Shown here: positions 1 through 11,299 of the stretch, piece by piece
Layout: each line of letters begins with the position of its first letter
How positions within the stretch are numbered: position 1 is the first letter of the stretch
Assembly (NCBI GenBank): GCA_001695595.3
Contig: MBPM02000027.1
Span: 558,001 to 622,000 of the forward strand
Source: Plasmopara viticola
Lineage: Eukaryota > Oomycota > Peronosporomycetes > Peronosporales > Peronosporaceae
Direction of reading: 5' to 3'
Length of the DNA stretch: 64,000 nucleotides
Translations under genes and position numbers: made by a program
The notes under the pieces: model-generated
Told to the model about the DNA's origin: nothing
The model's database searches: none
What the model saw: only the letters and a program-made list of their open reading frames with translations

Positions 1-3000
1 TGTTCATCGAATAGTATTGCCCTCTCGTTAATACAGACGTCCAAATTTTCTCTTTCGTGTTTGTTTAAAGCATTTTTTGTTCACTCTTGACTGACGCAAG
101 TACATTCCTTGGCGAGTCAATTAACAATTATGCAGTTTGGTCTCGAATATCCGCACACAACATTAAAAAAATTTATCAACCGTTTTCATTGCCGCTAGAG
201 CTGTAAAGATCCATTACTGGACTCAAGACTACAAGCTTTACATATGGCTCAGAGATATGCACCTCAGACTCACACAAACAGCAGTTTTAGGACTGCCATA
301 GAGTCCAATCTCATTGCGGCGCAAAGAAAAAGTCTGACTCATAAATATTAAAGATCCTAATTTATGGAATTACAATTTTTACCGACACCTTTACCGCCGG
401 TATTACTTGTTCGAGATGCATGGTGTCCTGCCAACCTGCCGTCCCGCATTTTGCAAGCAATATATAGCTAAAGAAAGGTAAACAAGTCTATAATTCAGTA
501 TTCCTCTTCATTTGATACTTCGTCGTAATTGATGTCGTAAAATGCCAATTTATGTGGCGATATACCCATCTAATTGCTATAGAGAGTGTAAACTACGCTA
601 CCTATTTCGATTTGTCATTCTACAGTGAGAGGGAGCAGCAGGTAAAACCGGCTTTTCCAACTTGATTGCGGGGGGATTTTCTCCAGCCCAGCGCCTTTGT
701 CAGCTGTAATCTTTCTTGATAACATGCACACTCCTCTCGCATATAAATTTTGCATGCGTGGACAAAGGATCTACTTTAAGAAACATGTCGTCCTGCAATC
801 GACGCTATGTTTAGACTGTGACCTCTTGTCTCTCGGAGATGTTGTCGATATCACACTTCTATTTGACGCAGTTGGGAGTTTCAATGCCTGACGTGTGCGT
901 CGCATGCACTCTTGATCATCATCGTATAAGTCAAGCTTGATTATTATCGTGCTTCGACAGCAAAATAATGCGGTGACTTTACTGTCAACAGAGTTTTGGG
1001 ATGAAAGACAGCATATTTTCAATGCAGCACTCATCCTCACAGTCATAGTTGACATTGACACGCTTATAAATCGTCGTGCATGTCGTGTATGGCTAGGCAA
1101 ATCAATACCGCTTATAGCCATGTCTTTCGCTTATGAAGTTTTGCCACTTCGGATTTAGGACTTGCCTTTTCTGACATATTTTGGCGTGACTTTAGAATAT
1201 CGTATTACCGTTATAAAATATTGATAAGGTTATGGCGCACTCATTTAAGGCCCGATTTAACGTTAAAAAATGTCTACAAAAAGCTTTTATCAGTTGGCCA
1301 CGCAGTCGATGCAAGAGTTCCGAGGTTTTCGAAGCGAGCAAATTCCAAAGGAGGCTTTACATAAATTTATGCTTTTAAGATCAATTCGGTGGTTTGTTGA
1401 CTACCAAATCTAATACAAAAGTGATTTCGGAGCAAAAGCTGCAATTTCATATTCAACTTGTTGAGTAAAATCATAATTGAGGTGAAAATTATTCGAAGTT
1501 CTGAAAAAGTATTTTTTAAATAAGTTCATTTAATTAAATGCTAAATTTGCCGTAAGAACTGCTACGAACCCTTTTAGCAAGATGATGTTGCAATTTGTAG
1601 CACTTATTGTCAATCCTACGACTATATGAATAGAATGTCTTGTAATTTCTCTTCATGCATATAAGTTTGCACGCGCAATGTGCACTACAGCAGCGGAGCT
1701 ACCTAAATTATTTGCTTAGAGAAAGCGTGAGTGGCCTTTCTATTATTACTGAGAGCCATTTGAGCTATCTGTCTGATCCCAAAAGCTATCATTAGATTTC
1801 ACTATAATAAATTTTTACACAACAAGTGGAAGTTGAACTTAATCGATATTTTTAATATAGTAATACCCTACGATTTTTTATCTATCATAATTACTTTTAA
1901 TAGTATGCACTAAGCAATATTACTTTGACCATGTACTCTTGTTCATGTGGCTCTGAAGTAACAAATGCTGCTGTCTCACTGACATTCAAAGTACTTGTGT
2001 CACATTTTGTGGAAGTACATTGACGAGTGGAACGAAAATTGGGATTGGACAATTGTTGCATCTGCCAATGAGGACTTCGTACTTTTTGAGTCCATACGTG
2101 TCAAAAGCTTCTTTAGAATTCTCTGTTTGTTAGATACTACTATTGCGACTTCACCCACTTTTAAAGTCTACACGACAAACTAAATGAGCCACAAAACCCA
2201 TATCGGCTTCTATACCTCCGATCAACTCTCGACTTTGTGATAAGTATTCAATCTTAACACGAGGTAGATAGTTGTCAAAGCCGGACGTGTAAACGAAGGT
2301 ACATAGTTTGCTGAGCGAGGGCTCTGATGAACACGGATGTTTGCTAAGCATTAATGTTTGCGTCAATGCGTCAATGTTCGATCGTGTCGGCACACATCGT
2401 CTAATTTTGACCGTCGATCTGCTAATAGAGAAAGTAATAACACATGGCACTCGTCAAGCAGCACAGAGCGTCTTGTCGTGAAAAAGAGTATTGTAGTAGA
2501 CATGTCTAGAAATGACGACAATAGCGCTCAGATATATCCCTTCAAAAGCAAACGACCGATTCGACTAACGACTTGGAGCCCAATCCTTCCGTAATTTTTC
2601 TACTTTAGTCGGACACGATGCTTATGGAAGAGCCTAAAGAGACATATATTGAAGGCCGACAGCATGCGGTTATACGACCTACAAGGACGAGTCCTTAGCT
2701 GTTCAAATACGTAAGCTCACTTCGTACTTCGTCGGTGCAAGTGTGTTCCATGAGAAATTGAGTCGTTATCCGACAGCATCGCAGGCTTATGCTAATTTGC
2801 AGCGTAAATCTTTTGTTTGGCTCATGTCACGTGACTCACAATGGGATGCTTCTAAAAGTAGCATTCGCTGCATGCCGGTGATGGTATAATTGACGTCACA
2901 ATACAACAGCTTGAGTGAAGCCACTTTGTGAACTTTTTGTATATCACTGTGCGGTGCTCGTAAGTCACAGCACTCGCTACACGCAATGAGTAATACGCCT

Positions 3001-3270
3001 GGCTTTAAGTGAGCGTATAATGGGCGTGGCCTTATCATTGCACGTACTACACCATTTAAAAGTATCTGTAGAGGATAGCGCTTCATGCATGCCTCAGAAA
3101 GTGTTGTGTTGTCTTTGAGCCAAGGCACCGATCTATATAAGCACCTCTAGTAATATGTACTCCACTACACGACGCTAGCGTTTGCTGCATGCAAAGCACA
3201 GTACAGCTCCGTATAAGCCAAACAAGAATCTGGTGTTGCACGTGAAGTAGCATGTAAATCGTTGTTTTAG
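1..3270. other. Gene-poor stretch, nothing recognised
   Basis: AT-rich sequence with only short open frames on both strands. None shows a conserved motif. The longest, about 113 codons on the minus strand at 2787-3128, has no recognisable family signature. I see no RNA gene or clear repeat here. Confidence 0.5.
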
Positions 3271-3284
3271 ATATTGCTTACTGT

Positions 3285-3680
3285 TTGCCTGACGCGGCAA
3301 AATTATTGGCATCTGGGGCAATGTCTTCTCGATGCATGAGAACTATTCCATGCAGAGTACTATTATCCCCAAGACGATTAGTATTCATTTCTGACACATT
3401 GATATCGAACATCAATCGAATTTGTCCAGGACTTGTGCCGATGATTTCCCTTCTTCCTAGCAGAGGTAAAAATTCGAAAAATCAGAGCTCTGGCTGGCGC
3501 ATAGCGGGTGGAACCCAAGGATCTTGGCCTTGAGCAAAGCCATGCTCCAGCCGGTACATACCCATAGAAAGACCATCCTTCGTAATCAGATTTGAGACCA
3601 AACAACGGCCGACGCCGATGTTTACGCATAGACCTACCGGAATCATATGTGCACATCCTTCAATCCTGATATCAAGCATT
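3285..3680 (-). pseudogene. Gene-like fragment, unrecognised, broken
   Basis: Two minus-strand segments read like coding sequence but lie in different frames. The upstream one (3482-3679) contains MYRLEHGFAQGQDPWVPPAM and ends in a stop. The downstream one (about 3285-3480) contains GRREIIGTSPGQIRLMFDIN followed by NRLGDNSTLHGIVLMHREDI. The residue composition looks protein-like rather than random, so this may be a decayed gene copy with a frameshift, or two exons of an old gene. I do not recognise the family and assign no function. Confidence 0.25.
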
Positions 3681-3689
3681 TTATCAAAT

Positions 3690-5539
3690 TGTCACATTGG
3701 CGGGATCGATGAGTGCCATATGGCGGAATTCCCGAATCGCGCATAATTGCTCGTCGTTCATTTGTCAACAAAAACAATTTATGCTTTACTGATACCTTAA
3801 GCAACTTCCTCAACAACCAGCAAGCCCGGCTCACAAAACAATCCTTGATAAAGAGCAGTCGGGACTTAGCCCTGTCCAACTCCCAGAGAATCGAAATAAA
3901 AATGAATCCAGTCGAAAGTCCTTCGCCTTTTGAGCGTTACCATTTACCCACTGCTTACCAGACGACTCGTTGGCCGGCTATGTAGGCTTCCTGAATCTTG
4001 ACGCGCACACACACAGGAGATTCCCGGGTGGCAAATGGCGGGTGCTACCAAACATAATCATCAACGAATGTTATATGCTTACCAACTCCTTGAACACATC
4101 TTTCTTCTCACAACATGCATGGTCCTTTCTAGTGAGCTTTTCCGCTCGATGAAATCTAGCTCTGTGACCCGTGCTGTCTCAAATTTGAACTCGACTTCTA
4201 TTAGTTTCTTCTCGGCCTTCTCAAAACGGGCCAGATGTGCACCAAAGGCCTTCATCCGGGCCACGCCCGCTCGCCTAAGATATATATCCTTCGAGCGAGG
4301 ATTAATGGTCAAGCAGACAAGAGAATTGTTGACTTTGCTACAATGCTAATAAGCCCCTATTTACCTAAGCGAGTCGCAAGGAAGCATAAACTCACACAAT
4401 ATACATAAAGCGCGGCAAAATTTCTGCGACAGCTGACACTTAAGCCCATCACGATTGGTGGAGGCTGTCAAAATCAGGATTTTTCACATAAGCATCTAGA
4501 TAGCCATAGCTAATACATGTTGCTTTGTTGATAACGAGGCAAACGCAATGGCTGTTTCGATTTTTCCGACCCAGGAAAAGGGAATTTATCATTGGTTCCC
4601 TTTATAGGTCTATACACTCACCGAAAGAGACTTCAGGTTTGGCGGGTTTTGCTACCCAAAAATTACATCAGCGTCTATCGAAGATGCTCCGCAGAGGCGT
4701 CAAGCTAAAAGAGGCCTCCAGCCATGAAATGATTGTGTCTGGTTCTCATGCAACCAAAGGCTACATACACACTTTAAAGGTTAGGTGAGATGTCAGTTTA
4801 TTCAGCCCGTCTTGCATGCCCTGAGTGATCGTAGTGCTCCTTCTTCGCTGAGTATAAATTTTGCAGTCACGCGTAAATTAGTAACATATGCTATCGGGTG
4901 CGGTGCCGCTGTAGCTTTTTGCTTGTCGAAAGTGTGAGTTAAGGTATCTGATCTTATATACAGCAGATCGCTATCTGCCTAACTCCAAGAATAAGTATTA
5001 AAGAAATAGAATGAGATCTGAATTTAAGTTCAAGCCTATGGATGAAACGTTGGTTGACTTGAATTGAATCGTACTATATTATTTTGTAGTGGGACTTTAA
5101 TGTTTTTTAGCGTCACAATCTGCGCCAGCTTGTGTAACACACATCAGGTTCATAGGTCAAAATTGACTACAAACATCTTGTAACCCGGAAGATGCACGCG
5201 GAACTTCTTCGATGAAAGCTTGTCGCGAGTTACAAATTTAGCTGTTAGGAGTAACTTGCAGCGTCTAAGATTGTCCAATCGGCGGATCATTGAAGCAAGT
5301 CGACAAGAGCGAACAAGAGCAAGCTGTTTCGTTCCAGTTCAATAACTAAGGGCAGCAGGTGGAGCTAATGCCCTCATATCAAGGAGCCTTTTGCCAAGAA
5401 ATACACACTGATAAAGCACCAAACAATGACAAGATGGTTGTCTAATTATAATTCATGCATAAATTAAAAGACTAAAAACGTTTAACTTTTCTCGACGCTC
5501 TTTTGCGATGGTGTTGGCCCATGAAAAGCTATATTGACA
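3690..5539. other. Gene-poor stretch, nothing recognised
   Basis: Only short unrelated open frames. A minus-strand frame at 4079-4312 encodes a charged, helix-prone peptide containing ARFEKAEKKLIEVEFKFETA. It has no start context or recognisable family and may be a retroelement or gene remnant. Confidence 0.4.
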
Positions 5540-5550
5540 GACTCATCTCT

Positions 5551-5835
5551 TGGGGTGACGCCCTCCTTCCAAGCGCGGGGGCTGAATGCTCGCGCGCTTC
5601 GGGCAGGTGCTCTCGGGCATCTGCAGGTCTCTAACGAGTCTCACCCTCGACGCGACGATCTCCAGCACCGGACGCCACCTGGGCCCTTACCAAGTCCGAC
5701 CTAGGTGCTGGCTGCACTGCCCGCCGAACGAGACCCGACGTATGCGGACACCACTCTATGCCGTGGACTAGCCAGACTGAGATTAGCACGTGCATAACTT
5801 GGCAACGCGATAACGTAATACATTACATTACATTG
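5551..5835 (+). mobile_element. Short LINE-derived non-autonomous retroelement, copy A
   Basis: The element begins tggggtgacgccctccttcc and ends in an acatt-repeat tail. It is flanked by an 11-bp direct repeat, gactcatctct, at 5540-5550 and 5836-5846, which is a target-site duplication. Its first ~125 bases match the 5' end of the 1.1-kb LINE copy at 58855-59996. Its last ~120 bases match that LINE's 3' coding end and tail. The interior of the LINE is missing. Compared with the copies at 31.9 and 53.1 kb it lacks about 13 bases at the 5' end and about 30 bases near the internal junction. It encodes no protein and would depend on LINE machinery in trans. Confidence 0.85.
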
Positions 5836-5846
5836 GACTCATCTCT

Positions 5847-6733
5847 GTAATTAAAAGATTTTCAATGCAAAGCCGTGTATGCAATATTTATGGCATACAA
5901 AAATGTTACAGCTGAAGGGAAGCCTCACGACAGCGATCGTAGCTGCGTCGCTAAGAATGGGCAGACGATTCGTATTATTGTAAGGAAAAATTGACAAGTC
6001 AAGCCCTGGTCAATGTCTTAATCGATGAAGACCTGATGTACGATATTATCTCGAATACACATAATTCTTGAACTGCATCTTCCTAGCTCTTAAGGCACGA
6101 CTTCTGTGAGCAACCTTCAAAACCAAGGGCAAGACAAGAGTCTTCTTGACTAGGACAGGCAAAATGACCTTGCTTTCTGTCGTCAGGACAGCGGACGTTG
6201 ACGCTCGGCGTTGCTTTAGTTCATTTGGACTGTTTTCGAGTAAATGCGCCCACGGACGCCACCACTCGGGCCCCAAGGAAGTGCCCATACTCGACGTACT
6301 AGGGATGTGAGTGTTTCCGTCTAATTTCTTGTTTAACGGTTTGATTCGCTTTATTATTGTCGCAGCTTGCACCTGAACATGTTGCGTGCGAAGTTGGCAT
6401 ACCCGTAGGCCATTTATAAACAAAGTCACTGCTTAAGGAGGTGTTTCCACATATGGAAGCTGTTGACTTTCTTACTCTGCCTTTCAATGACTGTTGGCGA
6501 GTATTGGCAAAACCCAAAAGTAAGTTTTATGTACCAGATTGAGCTCTTAAGGAGATGGCTTTTTATGTTTAAAAATAAATTAGATTTTTTCGGGCAACTT
6601 GGGCGTGTGAATGATTCGTCAATCATATATTGCAACGTTTCTTCACAAAAGTTTTTACATCGGCGATGACCAAACAGTCTTGCCACGTACATTGTACAAA
6701 GGCTCATCCAGCACATGGGCTGAAAATTGAAAG
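5847..6733. other. Intergenic, no supported gene
   Basis: This stretch lies between the short retroelement and the 3' end of the PI4K-like gene. A minus-strand open frame at 6046-6429 (127 codons) and another at 6426-6716 have no recognisable motif and overlap each other. I treat them as chance or decayed repeat sequence. Confidence 0.4.
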
Positions 6734-8590
6734 CTAAATGTCATCGCTGTAAATCGATTTTAGCAACAAATGCTCAAGCGCAAGAAAGAATTTTTTAGGC
6801 GGACGTCGACTGAGCACACCGATCTCAATTTCACCGCGTTGCTCGTCGAACTGGTTGGTCTTGAAAGTGTACGGAATGCCGACGCGCTTGCATGCGCCTA
6901 AGATTGCAAGCTCCAGATGCGAAGGCTGCTGAAAGCAACCGTCACGTGCCATATATTTTCCCATCCAGTACAACGTCTTGCCCCTTGCAGCTGTCAATTT
7001 CAAAAAGAGAGAGCAGATCTTTAGCGTGGTCACGCACTCTTCGCGAATGCCTAGCGTGCGCAATAGCTTGGCATCCTTTTCGGCGTCAAGTGTTTCGATG
7101 TATTGCAAAGCCGCATGTGAAAACGGTTCACGGCTTTGTGGATACTCGAGCCAGTCAAAACGCGCTTCTGACAGGTGAAACCAACTTGGAAGAATGCAAC
7201 CGTGATCGATGGGCACCATAGTGTACGGTTTCTTTTCGCCAATTAGTAAAATGTTGCCTGGATGACGGTCCGTATTGAACAGGCGTATGTCTAAAAGGGC
7301 GATGCGGTGTACCTGTTCAACTGGAGCAAACTCGCACGCTTTTTTGAGATCAAAAGGCATACCAAAGCTCTCCATGCTCCCGATATTGCTTGACATGAAA
7401 CGTTGGACAGCACCTTGTTTCGCTCGACCCACATTCGACAGCCGCAGTTGGGCAACGGCTGTGGGTGGCACTCCGCTGAAGCCATTACAGCGAGAATCAA
7501 GCACGTAAGCTGCTTCCTCACGAACAGCCCCTTCACCTGCAAAGAGACCTTCTCGGACAAATCTTTCCTCCTCAGCAGGCTTAAAAAGCGCGATCTTTTG
7601 TCCACTAGATCGAGACTGCACTGCGTATACGCCACCTTCACCCTCACCAACGGGGTCTGCCATACCGTCAACTGTAGAGCTCAGGTCTGCTACGTCCCAA
7701 AGCATATTGCGACGTATGCCACTTCCAGAGCTCATTCGTCGTAGTCGCAACTTCGCGATAAAACCATCCTTGCCTTGCTGGGCTAGCTCGTTCACATCGA
7801 CGTACACGTCATCGGCTGAATTGGTAATATTAGAAGCAGAAGCAGCATTTGAGCGCTGTGTTGGGCTTTGGTGATAAGACCCACCTTGGAGTTTATACAC
7901 TGCAATGCTCTTTTCGCCGACTTGGCAGCCCAAGTGCAATTCCCCAGCTACTGCCTGCACCATATCCTTTTCCTCTCTACTAAAGTAATCGGGAAACATG
8001 ATGATATGGCTGTCATCATTTGCACCAAACTCGCAAAGTTCCTGAAAGAGAGATGCACGCTTGACACGATTCAGCGAAGATTTGGGGTCAGAAACCAGCA
8101 GTTCTTGTAACGGTGATGCCGCGGTTGTCGGATATATTGCAATGCCTGGGCCAGGGCGTGTGGATTTCTGGGTCAACATGCTCAGATCAAGATGGTGTTC
8201 GGTGGCGGTTACTTTGCATTGGCTTGGGCTACGATCAAGTACCTGTCCACTATTCGCTTTGTCTTGTGTTGAAATGTTTGGCTGATGCTTGCAATTTGCT
8301 GCAGTTCCGTCTGCTGGTTGACTATCACAGCAAGTCTCAGTCTGGTTACATATGCTTGCTTTATGGCTCCTCTTCAATGCTTCTACTCGATTGTTCTGGT
8401 CGGGTATTACAAACGTGGAGGGCCAGATCAGCGCTTGACGCCAAAGCGAGCGTGAAGGAGCGTACGGTTCTCGTCCAGCTTCCTTCAAGCACTTTTGCGG
8501 GCGACTGACAAGATGCAAAAGATGCTGTGGAAGATTTCTCGATGTCATGGAAATAGTGCTTTCATTCCGATGCACAGGAATCGCCACCAT
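6734..8590 (-). CDS. Type II/gamma-like phosphatidylinositol 4-kinase
   Basis: Single-exon gene of 618 residues with an ATG start at 8590. The C-terminal half is a PI3/PI4-kinase domain, roughly residues 305-575. Visible motifs are the ATP-binding lysine in QKIALFKP (about K337), the catalytic loop NTDRHPGNILL (D441, R442, H443, N446) and PIDHGCILP, whose Asp (D462) is the metal ligand. The spacing and DHG motif match the PI4K type II/gamma family of plants and protists, which phosphorylates phosphatidylinositol at position 4, although some plant gamma members act as protein kinases. The N-terminal ~270 residues are polar and low in recognisable motifs. I see no convincing ubiquitin-like repeat, which several plant gamma members carry. 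It is divergently transcribed from the UVRAG/Vps38-like gene, leaving about 760 bp between the starts. The kinase assignment is strong; the true substrate is inferred. Confidence 0.88.
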   Translation of the reverse strand: MVAIPVHRNESTISMTSRNLPQHLLHLVSRPQKCLKEAGREPYAPSRSLWRQALIWPSTFVIPDQNNRVEALKRSHKASICNQTETCCDSQPADGTAANCKHQPNISTQDKANSGQVLDRSPSQCKVTATEHHLDLSMLTQKSTRPGPGIAIYPTTAASPLQELLVSDPKSSLNRVKRASLFQELCEFGANDDSHIIMFPDYFSREEKDMVQAVAGELHLGCQVGEKSIAVYKLQGGSYHQSPTQRSNAASASNITNSADDVYVDVNELAQQGKDGFIAKLRLRRMSSGSGIRRNMLWDVADLSSTVDGMADPVGEGEGGVYAVQSRSSGQKIALFKPAEEERFVREGLFAGEGAVREEAAYVLDSRCNGFSGVPPTAVAQLRLSNVGRAKQGAVQRFMSSNIGSMESFGMPFDLKKACEFAPVEQVHRIALLDIRLFNTDRHPGNILLIGEKKPYTMVPIDHGCILPSWFHLSEARFDWLEYPQSREPFSHAALQYIETLDAEKDAKLLRTLGIREECVTTLKICSLFLKLTAARGKTLYWMGKYMARDGCFQQPSHLELAILGACKRVGIPYTFKTNQFDEQRGEIEIGVLSRRPPKKFFLALEHLLLKSIYSDDI

Positions 8591-9353
8591 TGCCGACGTA
8601 AGCTAGACTTTGATACTCTTGATCACAACGCGGTGTGGCGCTCTCTGCCCGAAATTTTAGAGTACCACCACCAAGGCACGTCACGTTGACAAAAGATTCT
8701 GCGCACAACGCTCGACACGTTGACAAGAGATTCTGCGCACAGCGCTTCGAGTTGCGAAGTAAACACGATAGACTCACGCTGCGATTTTCTACGAACGCGT
8801 TGCTATATTTAAACCCATGGTAGCGGATACGGTACCAGAACAAAGCACGTTGAAGCGTTGGACAAGTCACTGCTGGTTGGTCAAAACTTCCGCTAATGAC
8901 CTGAAGCACACACTCACAAGCTTGCTTGATAATTTATTTTCGAACAGCGTGTGGTAATAGGCTCTATCTGGGATGCGCAGCAAATGTACATGTACGAATG
9001 ACGCGTAGTCATATGCACCGTAGCATCTTCGATTTAGATGTTAGCTATGCAACAGCGTGTCGCAGCTAGGTTTAGCCTTAGTTTATGGTATTTTGCCAAT
9101 CGTCCAATCGCCGTAGAGCAGCTATCCGGTGGCAATAGCTGTTCTCAAGTAACGGATTATGTACAGTCGGTGCCATCTTCTTCGCAAATTAATCCCCCGC
9201 GTAGGGCGCCACTAACGACGCGCAACCGTGCTCTATATTCCGCCTACGTGACCCAGTCAGCAAAAATTGGACGTCAGTGCTATCAATAGCATCAATTAGT
9301 GCTCAAGCTGGAGAAAACGCGATCTGGAGAAAACACGCGCCGTCTCGGCTCTT
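8591..9353. promoter_or_regulatory. Divergent intergenic region between PI4K-like and UVRAG-like genes
   Basis: This ~760-bp stretch must carry the promoters of both flanking genes. It contains a 34-bp tandem repeat (separate entry). A plus-strand open frame at 9038-9289 has no domain and lies out of frame with the downstream gene, so it is more likely leader sequence. No specific promoter element could be identified with confidence. Confidence 0.5.
8683..8750. repeat. 34-bp tandem duplication
   Basis: Two adjacent units, starting at 8683 and 8717, share acgttgaca-a/g-agattctgcgcaca and then diverge slightly. They lie about 100 bp upstream of the PI4K-like start codon, so they could be regulatory or simply a local duplication. 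Confidence 0.75.
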
Positions 9354-11203
9354 ATGATCACACCGTCTAGTATCGCCGGCAGCTTTGGTGGCGCCATCAA
9401 TATGACCGCTTGCAGTGTTGCACCGTCTTGGAATACACAGCCACCGACTGGACGCTCGGCCACTGTCACACTGAAGCAATTAAGTGGCTTTAGCATGCGC
9501 AACTTATCGATCAACGGCTCAAGCGGCGATTCGTTGCTAAGTGTGTATTTCAAGTTAGGTAAGGTCGCGCTTGTGAAGGACTTGTCGTACGGTGCGTTGG
9601 TACTATCGATTCTAACTTCTATATATTGCAGTGGTAGACGGCCGCACTGTTTACAAGAGCGAAGTTGCACGTAATACGCTCAATCCCGTGTGGGTGCCCT
9701 TTCAGTTCCAAGACACCGTGAACGACGGCCTTATAGGAGTAGAGACACTAATGAGTGGCGGAACGAAATTTGATATCATTGTGGTTCGTGTGCACGATCA
9801 TAAGCCGACAAAGAGGCCGCGACGCAAGTTGCGCTCTATGAGCGGCCGCTCGTCACCCGAAGACGACCTGCCAATCAGCAATTTGCGGTCGTTTACGGGT
9901 GCCAAAAGCAGTGTCAACGATGTGGAGGAAGCTACTTTGAATGACGCATCAACAGACACAGAAACCCCGACTCACGCCAGTTGTGTTAATCGAACAGCAC
10001 CTGTTGTTGTTGAAGAAGACTTGATAAGTCTGAGCTTTGGTGTGCGAGAGCTCGAGCCGCTTCCTGTCGCTCTCTCGGATCTGATGAATTTGCCCTTGAA
10101 CACGTGTCTATTCGAATTTTTAGGTCATACGTATGTGCATCGCGAAGTGCTTGAACTTTTGGTTGAGAAAGGTGTGATTGCACCGAAGCATTCCAGGAGG
10201 AAAGGCTCTGCGATCCCGTTAAAGGACTATAGCCTCCATGAAGGCGTGGACGCTTTAGAACGCATTTTGACCACGAGACTGAAAATTACAGAGCTAATTA
10301 AGACAAACGCAGTGCTCAAAGAGCGCATTCGAAATAAATTGCAGCACTCACAGCAGCGCATCATACGCGAGCAGCAACGCACAGCACTAGAGGAGCGCGT
10401 TCGACAAGCAAGAGTACAAGTAGCTGAGAAACAGCATACATTAGACCGGATGAAAGCTGTAATGCACGATGAACGCAGAACATTCGAAACAGATATTCAC
10501 GTTCCGAAAGCTTTGCTGAGCACCATGCAAATGAGTTTGCGCTTTAAGGACGAGCGCCAAAATATTCTCGAGCGTCGGTGCGAAGTTTTGCGAGCAGCGC
10601 ATAAGATTCGTTCACGACAAGCAATGCTAGTCAAGCAGCTTGGCACTGTGTATCCTATCGAGTATGTAGGTGCTGGTGAATACAGCATTCGCGGTATCCG
10701 GATCGCTAATTCGGATCTAACGGGTGGCGGTAGAAATGACGAAGAGATGATTTCCACCGCACTAGGGTATATTGCACACCTCGTCTTCATGTTAAGCAAG
10801 TATCTTCATGTCAACCTTCGCTATCGCGTGGTGCCATACTCGTCGCGATCGTTTCTTAAAGATGAGATTAACGACCCTAATGGCGAGTATCCATTATATA
10901 AGCGAGGGGTCGAAAAAGAACGTCACGAGAAGGCAGTTCGTTTTCTTCGCAAGGACGTGGAGCAGGTATGGCACTGAATGGGTTGTACAATTTGCACTTG
11001 GGATATAATCTCTGATACTGCTTCATTTGTGGTCTCAGCTGTTGTTTGCACGAAGCTTGGATCCCACATTAGAAGCTCCAATTTTAGCTCGACTTAAAGA
11101 GCTCACAGATGCTGAGAGTGCATGGCTTGCCATTGATCGTAATTTAAGCAACAACGCAAGTAGTAGCAATAACCCCAACACGGGCACTATAGTGACCAGG
11201 TAG
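9354..11203 (+). CDS. UVRAG/Vps38-like subunit of class III PI3-kinase complex II
   Basis: Three exons are read as 9354-9558, 9632-10965 and 11039-11203, giving about 567 residues. Both introns are 73 nt with GT-AG ends (GTAAGG...TTGCAG and GTATGG...TCTCAG). Splicing joins SLLSVYFKL to VVDGRTVYKSEVARNTLNP, restoring a C2-type strand pattern that ends in the LNPVW signature (about residues 25-116). A charged coiled coil follows (about 289-356). The C-terminal BARA-like region contains ALGYIAHLVFMLSKYLHVNL and NGEYPLYKRG, typical of UVRAG/Vps38/Atg14 relatives. In known complexes this subunit joins Vps34, Vps15 and Beclin for endosomal sorting and autophagy. The first ATG at 9354 follows an in-frame stop at 9297; a second ATG lies at 9402. 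Distinguishing Vps38 from Atg14 rests on the C2 domain plus coiled coil and is an inference. Confidence 0.85.
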
Positions 11204-11299
11204 ATTAGACATTATTGCAACGCGAAGCATGTGCGAGACCACTTGATAGATTGTTAACGAATGTCAGCGGTCCGTGTGAGTGTAAGCACAGCTTCGACC

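Noticed and set aside
5586..5771. Open frame inside the 5.55-kb element as a gene
   Set aside because: It lies wholly within the short non-autonomous retroelement and changes frame between the LINE-derived halves.
9038..9289. 83-codon plus-strand frame as the N-terminus of the UVRAG-like gene
   Set aside because: It is out of frame with the C2 exon, no intron of plausible length connects them, and the C2 domain already starts close to the ATG at 9354.
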